A program made the translations under genes and the position numbers. Positions 36,757-44,665 of a DNA stretch of 44,673 nt are shown here, in pieces. Position 1 is the first letter of the stretch. Every line of letters starts with the position of its first letter. A model generated the notes under the pieces. It ran no database searches. It was not told the origin of the DNA and was given only the letters and a program-made list of their open reading frames with translations. The DNA is from Lachnospiraceae bacterium. Its GTDB lineage: Bacteria; Bacillota; Clostridia; Lachnospirales; Lachnospiraceae. Where the stretch lies: contig JAETTM010000033.1 of assembly GCA_021769135.1 (NCBI GenBank), forward strand, positions 1 through 44,673. The letters run 5' to 3'.

Positions 36757-38502
36757 TTAGAGCTTTACGACTAAAGCGTTAAACCCTACATATCTGCGGT
36801 AGAAAAATTCCTTTGCCTTCTGCTTTACAATCTTCATACCCAGAGATTCCACGTTATGCGCCTGCTTCAAATCCAGGCTGTTTGTATCCATATCAAAAGG
36901 ATTAAAGGCCAGCGCGTTGTCTCTTAAATAAAGGCTGCATCCCTCTCCCTCAATCACAACGGTCAATTGTATGTATATCTCATCCATACTTTCTTTAAAC
37001 TGCTCCATAATCGCACAGCAGATTTCTTCAATCACCAGACTGATATAATATGCGTTCTTTCCGCCCAGTTTCTTCTGCTGGCAAAATACTTCCACCTCTT
37101 CGATAATCCTGCCGATATCCGTATCCGAACTGTTGATAAAAATTGCCTTTACCTGGCTGGTATCGATAGACTTTAACTGCAGCCAGTCCTTTTTCCAGGC
37201 CATATACCCGGCCCAAATCAACAGCGTCAACGCTTCCGCGACCAAAAAATGCCACCAGAATCCATTGATTCCGAAACGTCCGCACCAAAATACTGCCGCC
37301 AGATAACATACAAAAGTGCGCAATGTAGTAATCAGATAAGAAATCCTCTCCACTTCTATGGACTGATAATAATATCCGAAAGTGGTATTAACAATCATCA
37401 GCAGAACACTCGCCATATAAATCCGGATACCGGCCACACCGTATCCCAGCTCCGGCATCCCGCTTAATCCGAACCATACTACCAGCTGCTCCGTAGCGCC
37501 TCCAATCAACAGGATAAACAAAAGCCCCAGCCCAATGGAATGCCGGAAAGAAATCTTCAATGTATTCCTGATATTTCCGATATTCCGCTCACTCCGGTAA
37601 CTCGACAGCATGGGTTCCAGAGTCATGGAAACGGCCTCTGTCACAGCCAGAAACAGCGTAGAAATATTATAAATCACATCGAATGCCGCTACGCCTGTGA
37701 TACCGCTCATATTCATCAACATGCGGTTCACTACAATCATGGTTATAAACTGATAGAAATACTGAATCGAGGTGGCCAGCCCCGTCTTCATCGCCTTCCA
37801 GGCAATACCCAAATCTATACCCCCGCCGGTAAACCGAAGAACGCCTTTTCTCCTGATGATATGGCTCCCGGTCAGCGTCAGCATCAGACAGGCCCCAGCC
37901 ACGGTAGCATACACCGAACCCTGTACTCCAATCTGCAATCTTACCACCAATATATAGTTTAAAACAATATCCACTACATTGGACAGACTTAAGGATAATG
38001 CCGCAAGGCCCGGATTGTTGTCATTATGTACAAAATAATAAAAGGGACCCTGAGAAAACATCACCGGTATAAAGATAAGCTGCGTCCTGATATATGTCCT
38101 GACCGTTTCATTCGCCGGATCTGCACCTAACAGCCGTATGAACTGCGGCAGAAATAACATTGCCAGAGCCACCGTTGCTACATAAAGGACCAGCAGGCAC
38201 TTAAATACCGAATTAAAGATACGTATCCCTTCTTTTTCCTCTCCTTTTGCCACGCTTGACGAAAAATGGATGGAACCGCCGATAGACATGCCGTAGCTCA
38301 ATATATTATAGAATAAATAAACCGGCATACCGAAGCTGACCGCTGCCAGCCCTTCGCTTCCGATACCATTCCCAACAAAGAAACAATCCGCCACGCCTCC
38401 CAATGCGATCCATAAAGAGGAAAAAATGGAGGGCAGGAAAAATTTCCGAAAGGTTCCTTTTACAAAGTATAATTCTTTATCTTTTTCTATTTTTCTTTTC
38501 AT
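36757..38502 (-). CDS. MATE-family transporter fused to a degenerate RsbW-like domain
   Basis: Protein of 581 residues. Residues 1-437 are a MATE/polysaccharide-flippase type carrier with twelve predicted helices (FFLPSIFSSLWIALGGVADC at the start). Residues 450-581 form a cytoplasmic HATPase_c-like domain of RsbW type. Its N-box reads Glu492-Glu493-Ile-Cys-Cys-Ala497, where the Mg-binding Asn should be, and the G1 box has Asp528-Asn-Ala530 in place of Asp-x-Gly. ATP binding is therefore probably lost, leaving a protein-binding module. The ATG overlaps the upstream stop (ATGA). The natural partner is the STAS protein of the same operon, which could open or shut the carrier. Confidence 0.88.
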   Translation of the reverse strand: MKRKIEKDKELYFVKGTFRKFFLPSIFSSLWIALGGVADCFFVGNGIGSEGLAAVSFGMPVYLFYNILSYGMSIGGSIHFSSSVAKGEEKEGIRIFNSVFKCLLVLYVATVALAMLFLPQFIRLLGADPANETVRTYIRTQLIFIPVMFSQGPFYYFVHNDNNPGLAALSLSLSNVVDIVLNYILVVRLQIGVQGSVYATVAGACLMLTLTGSHIIRRKGVLRFTGGGIDLGIAWKAMKTGLATSIQYFYQFITMIVVNRMLMNMSGITGVAAFDVIYNISTLFLAVTEAVSMTLEPMLSSYRSERNIGNIRNTLKISFRHSIGLGLLFILLIGGATEQLVVWFGLSGMPELGYGVAGIRIYMASVLLMIVNTTFGYYYQSIEVERISYLITTLRTFVCYLAAVFWCGRFGINGFWWHFLVAEALTLLIWAGYMAWKKDWLQLKSIDTSQVKAIFINSSDTDIGRIIEEVEVFCQQKKLGGKNAYYISLVIEEICCAIMEQFKESMDEIYIQLTVVIEGEGCSLYLRDNALAFNPFDMDTNSLDLKQAHNVESLGMKIVKQKAKEFFYRRYVGFNALVVKL

Positions 38503-39392
38503 TCATTCTCACCTACTACGCCAATATATACCTTTTGATATTCTTCCGGCCTGTATAGCAGCTTTTTCTCACGAAGCCCCTCATGTCCCATATCATCTTC
38601 CAGATTCACATAATCCACATATCCTTTCAGCATCCGGCAAAGAATATAAAGCATATAGAAATCGATTCTTCCGGCCTCCGGAAGCTTTTTCATAAAATGC
38701 ACATCAAAGGTATCGTCATGCAAAAGCCTTCCTATGATATATCCCACAGGGCGTGAGTTCTCGCGAAACAGAATACCGCGCATACCCAGTTCTTCATAAT
38801 GGGCAAGAGCCATTTGCTGCGCTTTTTCATCCGCCATATCCATGGTATCATGCTCCATTTCCCATCTGGCTTCTATCTCCAACACCTCCGACAAATCAGA
38901 AGGCTTTATCGGAAGGAAACGGATTTGTCTCTGCCGTCTTACTTTATTGATATAATAGCGAATCTTGCTGTATTCCTTCCCTCTTAGCGCAAGAAATTTT
39001 TCTACATCTATCACATAGTCGCAGGAAGCCCTGTCCTCATCCAGGAACAGCAATTCTTCCCCATATGTTTTCTGCAAAAACTCCCTGTTTTTCTCGCTGA
39101 TAAAGTGAAATCTTACTCCTTCATCCTGAAGCAGCAGTCTGTCAATCGCCTCTTTCACCCTCTCCGGCTTTCCGCAGGGAAAGAAATAATCCCTTTCTCC
39201 CACCATAGCATATTTTACCGTAAAACAGTCTTCCTCCACACAGATGGACAGGCCCAGTTCTTCCTGCCAGCAAAACAACACGGGAAACGAATAGGAAGAA
39301 GAGGTTTCTCCGCTCATGCTCCGTATCCGTTCCACCTCTTCCTCATCTTCCATAGAAATAATCCGAAACTCACATTTTTCCAACGTTTTCAT
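38499..39392 (-). CDS. DUF2156 (LPG_synthase_C-like) protein
   Basis: Soluble protein of 297 residues with the twin-GNAT fold pattern of DUF2156. Around residues 145-160 lies YSKIRYYINKVRRQRQIRFL, the usual basic helix, and near residue 215 lies FRENSRPVGYIIGRLLHDD. The closing segment EGLREKKLLYRPEEYQKVY is also typical. Relatives form the catalytic C-terminus of MprF, which moves an amino acid from tRNA to lipid; stand-alone members have no settled role. Transfer of an aminoacyl group to lipid, or to the RiPP product, are both possible. It overlaps the MATE gene by four bases. Confidence 0.8.
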   Translation of the reverse strand: MKTLEKCEFRIISMEDEEEVERIRSMSGETSSSYSFPVLFCWQEELGLSICVEEDCFTVKYAMVGERDYFFPCGKPERVKEAIDRLLLQDEGVRFHFISEKNREFLQKTYGEELLFLDEDRASCDYVIDVEKFLALRGKEYSKIRYYINKVRRQRQIRFLPIKPSDLSEVLEIEARWEMEHDTMDMADEKAQQMALAHYEELGMRGILFRENSRPVGYIIGRLLHDDTFDVHFMKKLPEAGRIDFYMLYILCRMLKGYVDYVNLEDDMGHEGLREKKLLYRPEEYQKVYIGVVGENE

Positions 39393-39414
39393 TACACCAA
39401 CCTCTGTCCTGCTG

Positions 39415-39714
39415 CTATTCTACCGTAAGAATATCTATAAAACCGGTCATTTCAAACACTTCCATAATCGTATCATCCACATGGAAAATGGACATTTCCA
39501 CACCGTTTTTGTCGCTGAATTTCTGTCCGTTCAAAAATGCACGCAAACCGGCACTGGACACATAAACTACCTGTTCTAAATCAATACGCAGCTTATCCGT
39601 AGTTGCCAGTTCCTCTAACAGCTTCGCTTCAAACTCCGGCGCTGTTGTGGTATCGATTCTTCCTTCCACTGCCAAGATTTTTCCGTTGTTTTCTTCTTTT
39701 ACCTGAATGTTCAT
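39415..39714 (-). CDS. STAS-domain anti-sigma factor antagonist
   Basis: Protein of 99 residues with a single STAS domain of SpoIIAA/RsbV type. VEGRIDTTTAPEFEAKL is the usual first half, and VVYVSSAGLRAFL holds the expected phosphorylation site (Ser54, by position matching Ser58 of SpoIIAA). Such proteins bind RsbW-type domains when unphosphorylated and are reset by a PP2C phosphatase. Both kinds of partner are in this operon but no sigma factor gene is, so the target may be the MATE-linked domain. Confidence 0.92.
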   Translation of the reverse strand: MNIQVKEENNGKILAVEGRIDTTTAPEFEAKLLEELATTDKLRIDLEQVVYVSSAGLRAFLNGQKFSDKNGVEMSIFHVDDTIMEVFEMTGFIDILTVE

Positions 39715-39730
39715 GTCATTTTCCTTTCCT

Positions 39731-40585
39731 TTATATAATAGTTAATTTTTTCAAAAAAGAATCCTCCAGCAAATATTCCAAAGGTTTCTTCCTTTCACTG
39801 TTTTCATAAAATGCCTGTAACGTCTCTATCCAGATTTCCGCCCGCCGTACCATCCCTTCCAATTCATGGGATTCCACATAGTTTTCCAGCCTGCCGCCGG
39901 CATGGTATGCTCCTTCCCGGATACCCAGCAGCGTTTTCGCCAGCGTTCCGTCATATGTGCCAAAGGCGGCCAGAAGACCGATGCTGTCCGCAACTACTTC
40001 ATCCCGTACCGTCTGAACATCGTCCGAATACCGCTTCCTGCTGACTGCATGAGCCAGTTCATGATAAATCCTGATTGTTCTGGATTTTTCCATCCACTCC
40101 TCGGGCGTAAAACCGGCCTCCTTTGGCGTAACCGCGCTGTAATAACCTTTGCTGACTAAAAGAACGGTGTCTTTATAATTCTCCTTTTTCGCGGTAAACC
40201 GCTTAAATTCTGCCTGCCAGTCCGTCTTTCCCTGAGCCAGATATTCCTTTTTATGGGATTCTATCTTTCTCCAGTTATTCAGCCCGCTAATCATCACTGC
40301 TCCCATGGAGGGAGGAATCGCCGCCGGTTCACACCGATGGGCCAGTGCGCGGACAAAGTATTCGAACATCTCGCGTTCCGGCAAATACAATACTTCTATT
40401 GCTCCTGTCGGCATATCCATCAGGAGCAATTTTTCCTCCCCTGTCTCCTTACCGTAAAAAGCGGGATGCTCCGGCAGAATCCCTCTGCGCACTATGTTCC
40501 CATAGGCTTCTGTTTTGCTCATCCCTTCTTCAATGGCCAGTGCAAGCTGCGGATATCTCCATGTATAAAGCTCAATGGGCGTCAT
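39731..40585 (-). CDS. HExxH-motif protein, possible zinc peptidase
   Basis: Protein of 284 residues, not assigned to a family. At 171-179 it reads IRIYHELAH, with His175-Glu176 and His179 as in gluzincin peptidases, and 17-21 residues on DEVVADSIGLL offers Glu196 or Asp200 as third metal ligand. No signal peptide or membrane helix is seen, so it acts in the cytoplasm. Its ATG lies inside the end of the radical SAM gene with GGAGGCAAAGC upstream, so the two are coupled. In this setting it could cut the leader from the precursor peptide, since no C39 peptidase is encoded here. This function is inferred. Confidence 0.65.
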   Translation of the reverse strand: MTPIELYTWRYPQLALAIEEGMSKTEAYGNIVRRGILPEHPAFYGKETGEEKLLLMDMPTGAIEVLYLPEREMFEYFVRALAHRCEPAAIPPSMGAVMISGLNNWRKIESHKKEYLAQGKTDWQAEFKRFTAKKENYKDTVLLVSKGYYSAVTPKEAGFTPEEWMEKSRTIRIYHELAHAVSRKRYSDDVQTVRDEVVADSIGLLAAFGTYDGTLAKTLLGIREGAYHAGGRLENYVESHELEGMVRRAEIWIETLQAFYENSERKKPLEYLLEDSFLKKLTII

Positions 40586-43037
40586 GCTTTGCCTCCTTCT
40601 CCATATACTGCATAAACAGGGTAAACACGTTCAAAAACCAGGGGGCATACCGTTCCGGATTATCCTGCATATCCTTTGCCAGCCAGTCGATTTCCACATA
40701 TTTCATTTCCTCCGCTTCCTTTGGATTGCAGACAAATTCCCCGTCATATTCCCCGGCCAGCACATGATCGTATTCGTATTCTACAAGCCCGTTATCGAAC
40801 ACCGCACGGTAGACGAAGCTGCCAATCTCCCCGATGTCCACTTCACAGGAAATGCCTGTCTCTTCAGAAAGCCGCTTTTTTGCCGAAGCAATCAGCTCCT
40901 CTCCCCTTCTCGGATGGGAACAGCAGGTATTCGCCCAGAGGCCGGCGCTGTGATACTTTCCTGCCGCCCTCTTCTGAATCAGGACTTTATTGTCATGATA
41001 GAGCAACACGGAAAATGCCTTGTGGAGCAGCCCTTTTTGATGCGCTGCAAGCTTTTCCTCCGTTCCGCAGTCCTCATCCTTCATGTTTGTCAGAATCATG
41101 GCATTTTTTTCTTCTTCTGATTGCGGCTGTATTTCGGTTTTTAGTTCCGTCTTATCCTTCAGGGCGCACTTTGTGCCTCCCATGGCAATCTCTCCGTTCA
41201 GCTTGACGCTTACCGCCATACAAGGCAGACAATTTACCTGATACTTACAACTGCTGCAGGGAGATTTTTTCTCATCCTCCACTTCTCGCAGAGTTTGCAG
41301 TACAGAAGATTCGTTCCAATATTTTTTCAAAGAAAGCGTCTCTTCCGGGAATTCCAAATGTCTGCAGGGAGTTAGCTTTCCGTCCACATTCACGGAAACC
41401 CCGTCCCTTCCCGCACCACAGCCTCTGCCAATGCCGCGGTTTATATTTGTAAAAAATCTTTCTCCCAGAAGAGCCTTCATCTGTGAAAAGCACTCTTCCG
41501 CAACGATATGTACCGGGCCTTTATAGGCCTTAATCTGCGCTGCTACACTGCGAAGCTGCGCTTCATTTGGCACTCCCGGAAGCTGATGGGAAGCGTCCGG
41601 CTTGAATACCATCACCACCAGTTCCCTTACTCCATACTCCTGCGCCAGCCTAATCATCTGCGAAAAATCCTCCGCATTACAGGCATGCATCACCCAATTG
41701 ATGCAGATGCGCGGGTAATTCAGCTCCTTTAACAATTGCAGCGTTCGAATGGCCAGCTCATAGCCGTCTCTTGTTTTGCTGTTAATCTCCTCCGTACTGC
41801 CGTTTAAGGAAACACAGATATCCGCCGCACCGCTTTCGATTAGTTCCTGTAGCTTCTCTTTCGTCAGCCCGTAACCGGATACCGCAATATTCGGCTCCAG
41901 CCCGTAATCCCTGCATGCCCGGAGCAATGTGGTCAGATGGGGGTAGCACATGGTCTCGCCGCCGCTTAGATTTATAATCTTCACGCCATTTGCCGCCGCT
42001 TCCCCAATCCAGTACAACGCTTTTTCCAAAGAAAGCTCCTTACCTGTAGTCAAATCACAGTAACACTGCGGACACCGTAAAGGGCATTTGTCCGTCAGTT
42101 CCAGATTCATCAGCACAGGCGCGCTGTAGGCTCTGAAATCCTCTGACATAAGATGGCTTCCCTGCCGCAGATAGGCCTTTGCCGCCAGTACCTGTTCTCC
42201 CTGGAAGGGCAGCTTGAAATGGGAAATGTCATTCATCATAAAAGGACTGTGCGCCGGAAATGTTTTCACCCATTTCAACACATCCTGCCTTTTAGCAGGC
42301 AGGCAAAGCCCTTCTTCTGACAGGAAATCCAACCATGCCGAAACCGTTTCCGGCTTCTTATCTTCGGTTCCCAGATTGATGCCTATTTTCCCGGAGATTC
42401 TATCGCTAAACACATCGAAATCCAGAATAAACATTTCTTTATTGCTGTATGGCGCCAGCTTTGCAAGGAGCCCCGACAACCTATCCGTATCCCCCTCCCA
42501 GTGGAGGTCCTGCAAATAAGATACGAGGGTTTCTTTCTTCATATCCTCCGTAAACAGGCGAATACTGTCCTCCTGCTTTCTGCCCCTCATCACACCCAGC
42601 TGGAAAAGCGTCTCACACCTGCCAGTCAGCCTATCCACACAGCGTTCCAGCATGGGCCGGAGCTTCTTCGCCCGTTCTTCTCCTGCCAGCTTCGGAAGAA
42701 TGTTCTCATAAAATGCGCTGTTATCCTCTCCCGGTCTGACGGCGGAAGCATCGATAAACAAACAGGGAACAATCTCTCTTTCCCCATAAGAGCCGTAATC
42801 CATTTCGTACCAGTATTCCCGTACTGTCTTATCTTCCGTATCAATCCTGATAGAGTAATCACAGCCTCTCTCTTCTCTATTTAATACCACTTCCAGAATC
42901 GTTTCTTCCGATTCCGTCTCTCCGTAAATCCCTTCTATGTTTGCCAGTTCCTTTATACATTTCCCGCTAAAAAGTTCGGGAAAGTTCTCTTCCCGGAAAT
43001 AATTCAGATAATCCTTTACCTTTGTTCCCGTTTTCAT
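40572..43037 (-). CDS. PatF-like(?) / radical SAM-SPASM / isopentenyl-diphosphate isomerase fusion
   Basis: Protein of 821 residues in three parts. (1) Residues 1-300: an alpha/beta domain without an obvious motif. Its strand pairs LFQLGVMRGRKQEDSIRLFT and MFILDFDVFSDRISGKIGIN recall ABBA-fold peptide prenyltransferases of the PatF/LynF kind; a recognition domain is the alternative. (2) 305-625: radical SAM with Cys318, Cys322, Cys325 (CPLRCPQC), LSGGE, and a SPASM region (Cys540, 558, 594, 597, 603, 606, 624). (3) 645-815: type I IDI, with LLHKAFSVLLY, NTCCSHPRRGE (Cys705/706), LSEETGI and EYEYDHVLAGEYDGE. IDI makes DMAPP, the prenyl donor. Start 43037 has AGAGGA; an ATG at 43049 overlaps the upstream stop but lacks a ribosome site. 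Confidence 0.85.
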   Translation of the reverse strand: MKTGTKVKDYLNYFREENFPELFSGKCIKELANIEGIYGETESEETILEVVLNREERGCDYSIRIDTEDKTVREYWYEMDYGSYGEREIVPCLFIDASAVRPGEDNSAFYENILPKLAGEERAKKLRPMLERCVDRLTGRCETLFQLGVMRGRKQEDSIRLFTEDMKKETLVSYLQDLHWEGDTDRLSGLLAKLAPYSNKEMFILDFDVFSDRISGKIGINLGTEDKKPETVSAWLDFLSEEGLCLPAKRQDVLKWVKTFPAHSPFMMNDISHFKLPFQGEQVLAAKAYLRQGSHLMSEDFRAYSAPVLMNLELTDKCPLRCPQCYCDLTTGKELSLEKALYWIGEAAANGVKIINLSGGETMCYPHLTTLLRACRDYGLEPNIAVSGYGLTKEKLQELIESGAADICVSLNGSTEEINSKTRDGYELAIRTLQLLKELNYPRICINWVMHACNAEDFSQMIRLAQEYGVRELVVMVFKPDASHQLPGVPNEAQLRSVAAQIKAYKGPVHIVAEECFSQMKALLGERFFTNINRGIGRGCGAGRDGVSVNVDGKLTPCRHLEFPEETLSLKKYWNESSVLQTLREVEDEKKSPCSSCKYQVNCLPCMAVSVKLNGEIAMGGTKCALKDKTELKTEIQPQSEEEKNAMILTNMKDEDCGTEEKLAAHQKGLLHKAFSVLLYHDNKVLIQKRAAGKYHSAGLWANTCCSHPRRGEELIASAKKRLSEETGISCEVDIGEIGSFVYRAVFDNGLVEYEYDHVLAGEYDGEFVCNPKEAEEMKYVEIDWLAKDMQDNPERYAPWFLNVFTLFMQYMEKEAKHDAH

Positions 43038-43045
43038 ATTTCCTC

Positions 43046-43966
43046 TCATTCCGCCGCGTTGGCAGCTTTTCCATTCCCTGAATTTATATCCATCCGCTCA
43101 ATATCCATACATGCTTCCAGTTTTTGCAGGAACGTCTCCTCCACCCATGGAAATACTTTAGATGGCAGATAACCGGAATATCTGGAACGGCAGATATCGA
43201 TTACAGCAGGGCGGATATTGCGGTCGGTCAGCCACCCAAGCAGCCGGTCCATTCTTTTTATCATCCGCTCCTTCTCAGGCAGCTTATCAGGCTGGAATTT
43301 CTCCCGGTATTCCATATAGTACCTTCCGTCTTCTTCCACCATCTCCAAAAGCAGTCTCGGCAGAATACGGAAAGGATGGTAGGGATTTTCCCGATATTCC
43401 CTGTAAGCTTCCCGGGTTATTTCCATCCTCTTGGGGGGCACGCCGCTTAAGGAATCATCCCATGCAAAATAGTCCAAATCCACATCCAACACAAGGGGCT
43501 CATCCGGCAAATCCATCTCTCCAAGGCCTCCGTTCCGCCAACGGTAAAAACGATACGGGCTGTCCGGCGCTCCCACATAGCTTCCATGAATAAAGGGAAT
43601 CATGCTGCCTGTTTCCAACCCCGTACCGGAATACGCCGCTCTGACAAACCTCCGTTTTTCCTCAATCCGGCGGGGCAGAAGATTCTTTAATATATGTACA
43701 TCGGTAAATATCCCCTGATACACTGCGGGTATGATAAAATCAGCAATACCAAGCTTACTGTAAGTAAATTCCTTTATACTGTCCAAATCCTGCTCTTCCA
43801 AAAGTCTTGAAAAATCATACTCATATCCGCCGCATTCCATATCATCATGATGGTCCACATGGAGCAGATAGTTCCCGTTCTTTGGAATATATCCTTTCTT
43901 TATAAAGAAGTTCCAATAATAAAATGCCTCATGGTGTTCTTCCATGATATAAACAGGTATCGCCAT
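43046..43966 (-). CDS. UPF0489 protein, peptide-arginase family
   Basis: Protein of 306 residues. UPF0489 members include OspR, shown to turn Arg into ornithine within a RiPP precursor (established for that family). Two arginase-like Mn sites are visible: HVDHHDD (His36, Asp38, His39, Asp41, Asp42) and LDVDLDYFAWDD (Asp161, Asp163, Asp165). It is the first gene of the operon and lies opposite a precursor whose core ends in three Arg. Start ATG 43966; a GTG three bases upstream has slightly better spacing from GGAGA. Cytoplasmic. Confidence 0.85.
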   Translation of the reverse strand: MAIPVYIMEEHHEAFYYWNFFIKKGYIPKNGNYLLHVDHHDDMECGGYEYDFSRLLEEQDLDSIKEFTYSKLGIADFIIPAVYQGIFTDVHILKNLLPRRIEEKRRFVRAAYSGTGLETGSMIPFIHGSYVGAPDSPYRFYRWRNGGLGEMDLPDEPLVLDVDLDYFAWDDSLSGVPPKRMEITREAYREYRENPYHPFRILPRLLLEMVEEDGRYYMEYREKFQPDKLPEKERMIKRMDRLLGWLTDRNIRPAVIDICRSRYSGYLPSKVFPWVEETFLQKLEACMDIERMDINSGNGKAANAAE

Positions 43967-44232
43967 CACATCTTATCTCCCAATCCATTGTTTTGTCTCA
44001 TTATGGTGTAAAAGACATAGTACTACTTATATTTTATATACACGCGGGAACGCAGTTTTGTGACACATTTTTTGTTTTTTTTTAAAGTTCAGCCTCGTAC
44101 CTGCAAATGGTACGGGCTGAACTTTTCCGCTTTTCTTCTGTAACAGTTTTTGCCTGCAAAGTGTATATAAAAATGTAAAGGATTTTATTTCTTCACAAAA
44201 CAAAAACATACATTTAAAGGAGGTAACTTACT
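43967..44232. promoter_or_regulatory. Divergent control region with a long inverted repeat
   Basis: Between the operon and the precursor gene. AAAGTTCAGCC (44084-44094) is the exact complement of GGCTGAACTTT (44115-44125), with an inner GTACC/GGTAC pair (44097-44101, 44109-44113). AT-rich boxes that could be -10 elements lie on each side (TATAAAA on the minus strand near 44030, TATATAAA at 44164-44171), but I see no clear -35. A terminator is less likely, as transcripts here start rather than end. AAAGGAGG serves the precursor. Confidence 0.5.
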
Positions 44233-44532
44233 ATGGAAGAAAAAATCAAAGCATTAATGGAAGACGAGGCATTTGTTGCCAAACTCGTAGAGTTTGAAAC
44301 TCCGGAAGAGGTTGTTGCGGCCTTCCGTGAAAAAGAGGTTGAAGTTTCTGTTGACGACATCACAAATTTAAAAAAGCAGTTGGAAAAAATGAGTGAAAAC
44401 GGCGGAGAGCTTTCTGAGGATGAACTGGAAAGTGTGGCAGGCGGTTCAATAACCGGCCTTATCATAGCGGGTATAAGCTGCGCTATCAGCGCAGCTGCTT
44501 TTACACATGAAGCTACTAGGAGGCGCTGGTAA
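44233..44532 (+). CDS. RiPP precursor peptide with Nif11-type leader
   Basis: Peptide of 99 residues. Residues 1-71 are a charged helical leader of Nif11-like type (MEEKIKALMEDEAFVAKLVE, TPEEVVAAF), ending in the double-glycine site ELESVAGG. The core, about residues 72-99, is SITGLIIAGISCAISAAAFT followed by HEATRRRW: hydrophobic, one Cys (Cys83), one His, and three adjacent Arg before a C-terminal Trp. The Arg run suits the UPF0489 enzyme encoded opposite. Cys, Trp, Thr or Ser could accept radical SAM or prenyl chemistry. AAAGGAGG lies ten bases before the ATG and a terminator follows, so it is made as a single-gene transcript. Confidence 0.88.
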   Translation: MEEKIKALMEDEAFVAKLVEFETPEEVVAAFREKEVEVSVDDITNLKKQLEKMSENGGELSEDELESVAGGSITGLIIAGISCAISAAAFTHEATRRRW

Positions 44533-44559
44533 TTCGTTCACAAAAAGAGTGTAACGCTT

Positions 44560-44596
44560 GGGGCTGTTGCACTAAAAAGGGTGCACCAGCCCCTTT
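44560..44596 (+). terminator. Terminator of the precursor gene
   Basis: GGGGCTG/CAGCCCC with inner TGCAC/GTGCA and an 8-base loop, then TTT, 27 bases after the precursor stop. Confidence 0.75.
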
Positions 44597-44632
44597 AACC
44601 ATCTCCAAAAACTAAATTTTTCGGACAAAAAA

Positions 44633-44665
44633 CAGGAGCCGGGTACTTGAAAAATCCGGCTCCTG
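44633..44665 (-). terminator. Terminator of a minus-strand gene beyond the window
   Basis: CAGGAGCCGG/CCGGCTCCTG, ten exact pairs; on the minus strand it is followed by TTTTTTG. It should end a gene to the right that converges on the precursor gene. Confidence 0.75.

Noticed and set aside
40600-41105. Plain NUDIX hydrolase instead of IPP isomerase at the end of the radical SAM protein
   Set aside because: The HKAFSVLLY, NTCCSHPRRGE and EYEYDHVL segments fit type I isomerase better than generic NUDIX proteins.
44214-44465. 83-codon minus-strand Ser-rich reading
   Set aside because: Antisense of the precursor gene; the plus strand has the ribosome site, Nif11-type leader and terminator.
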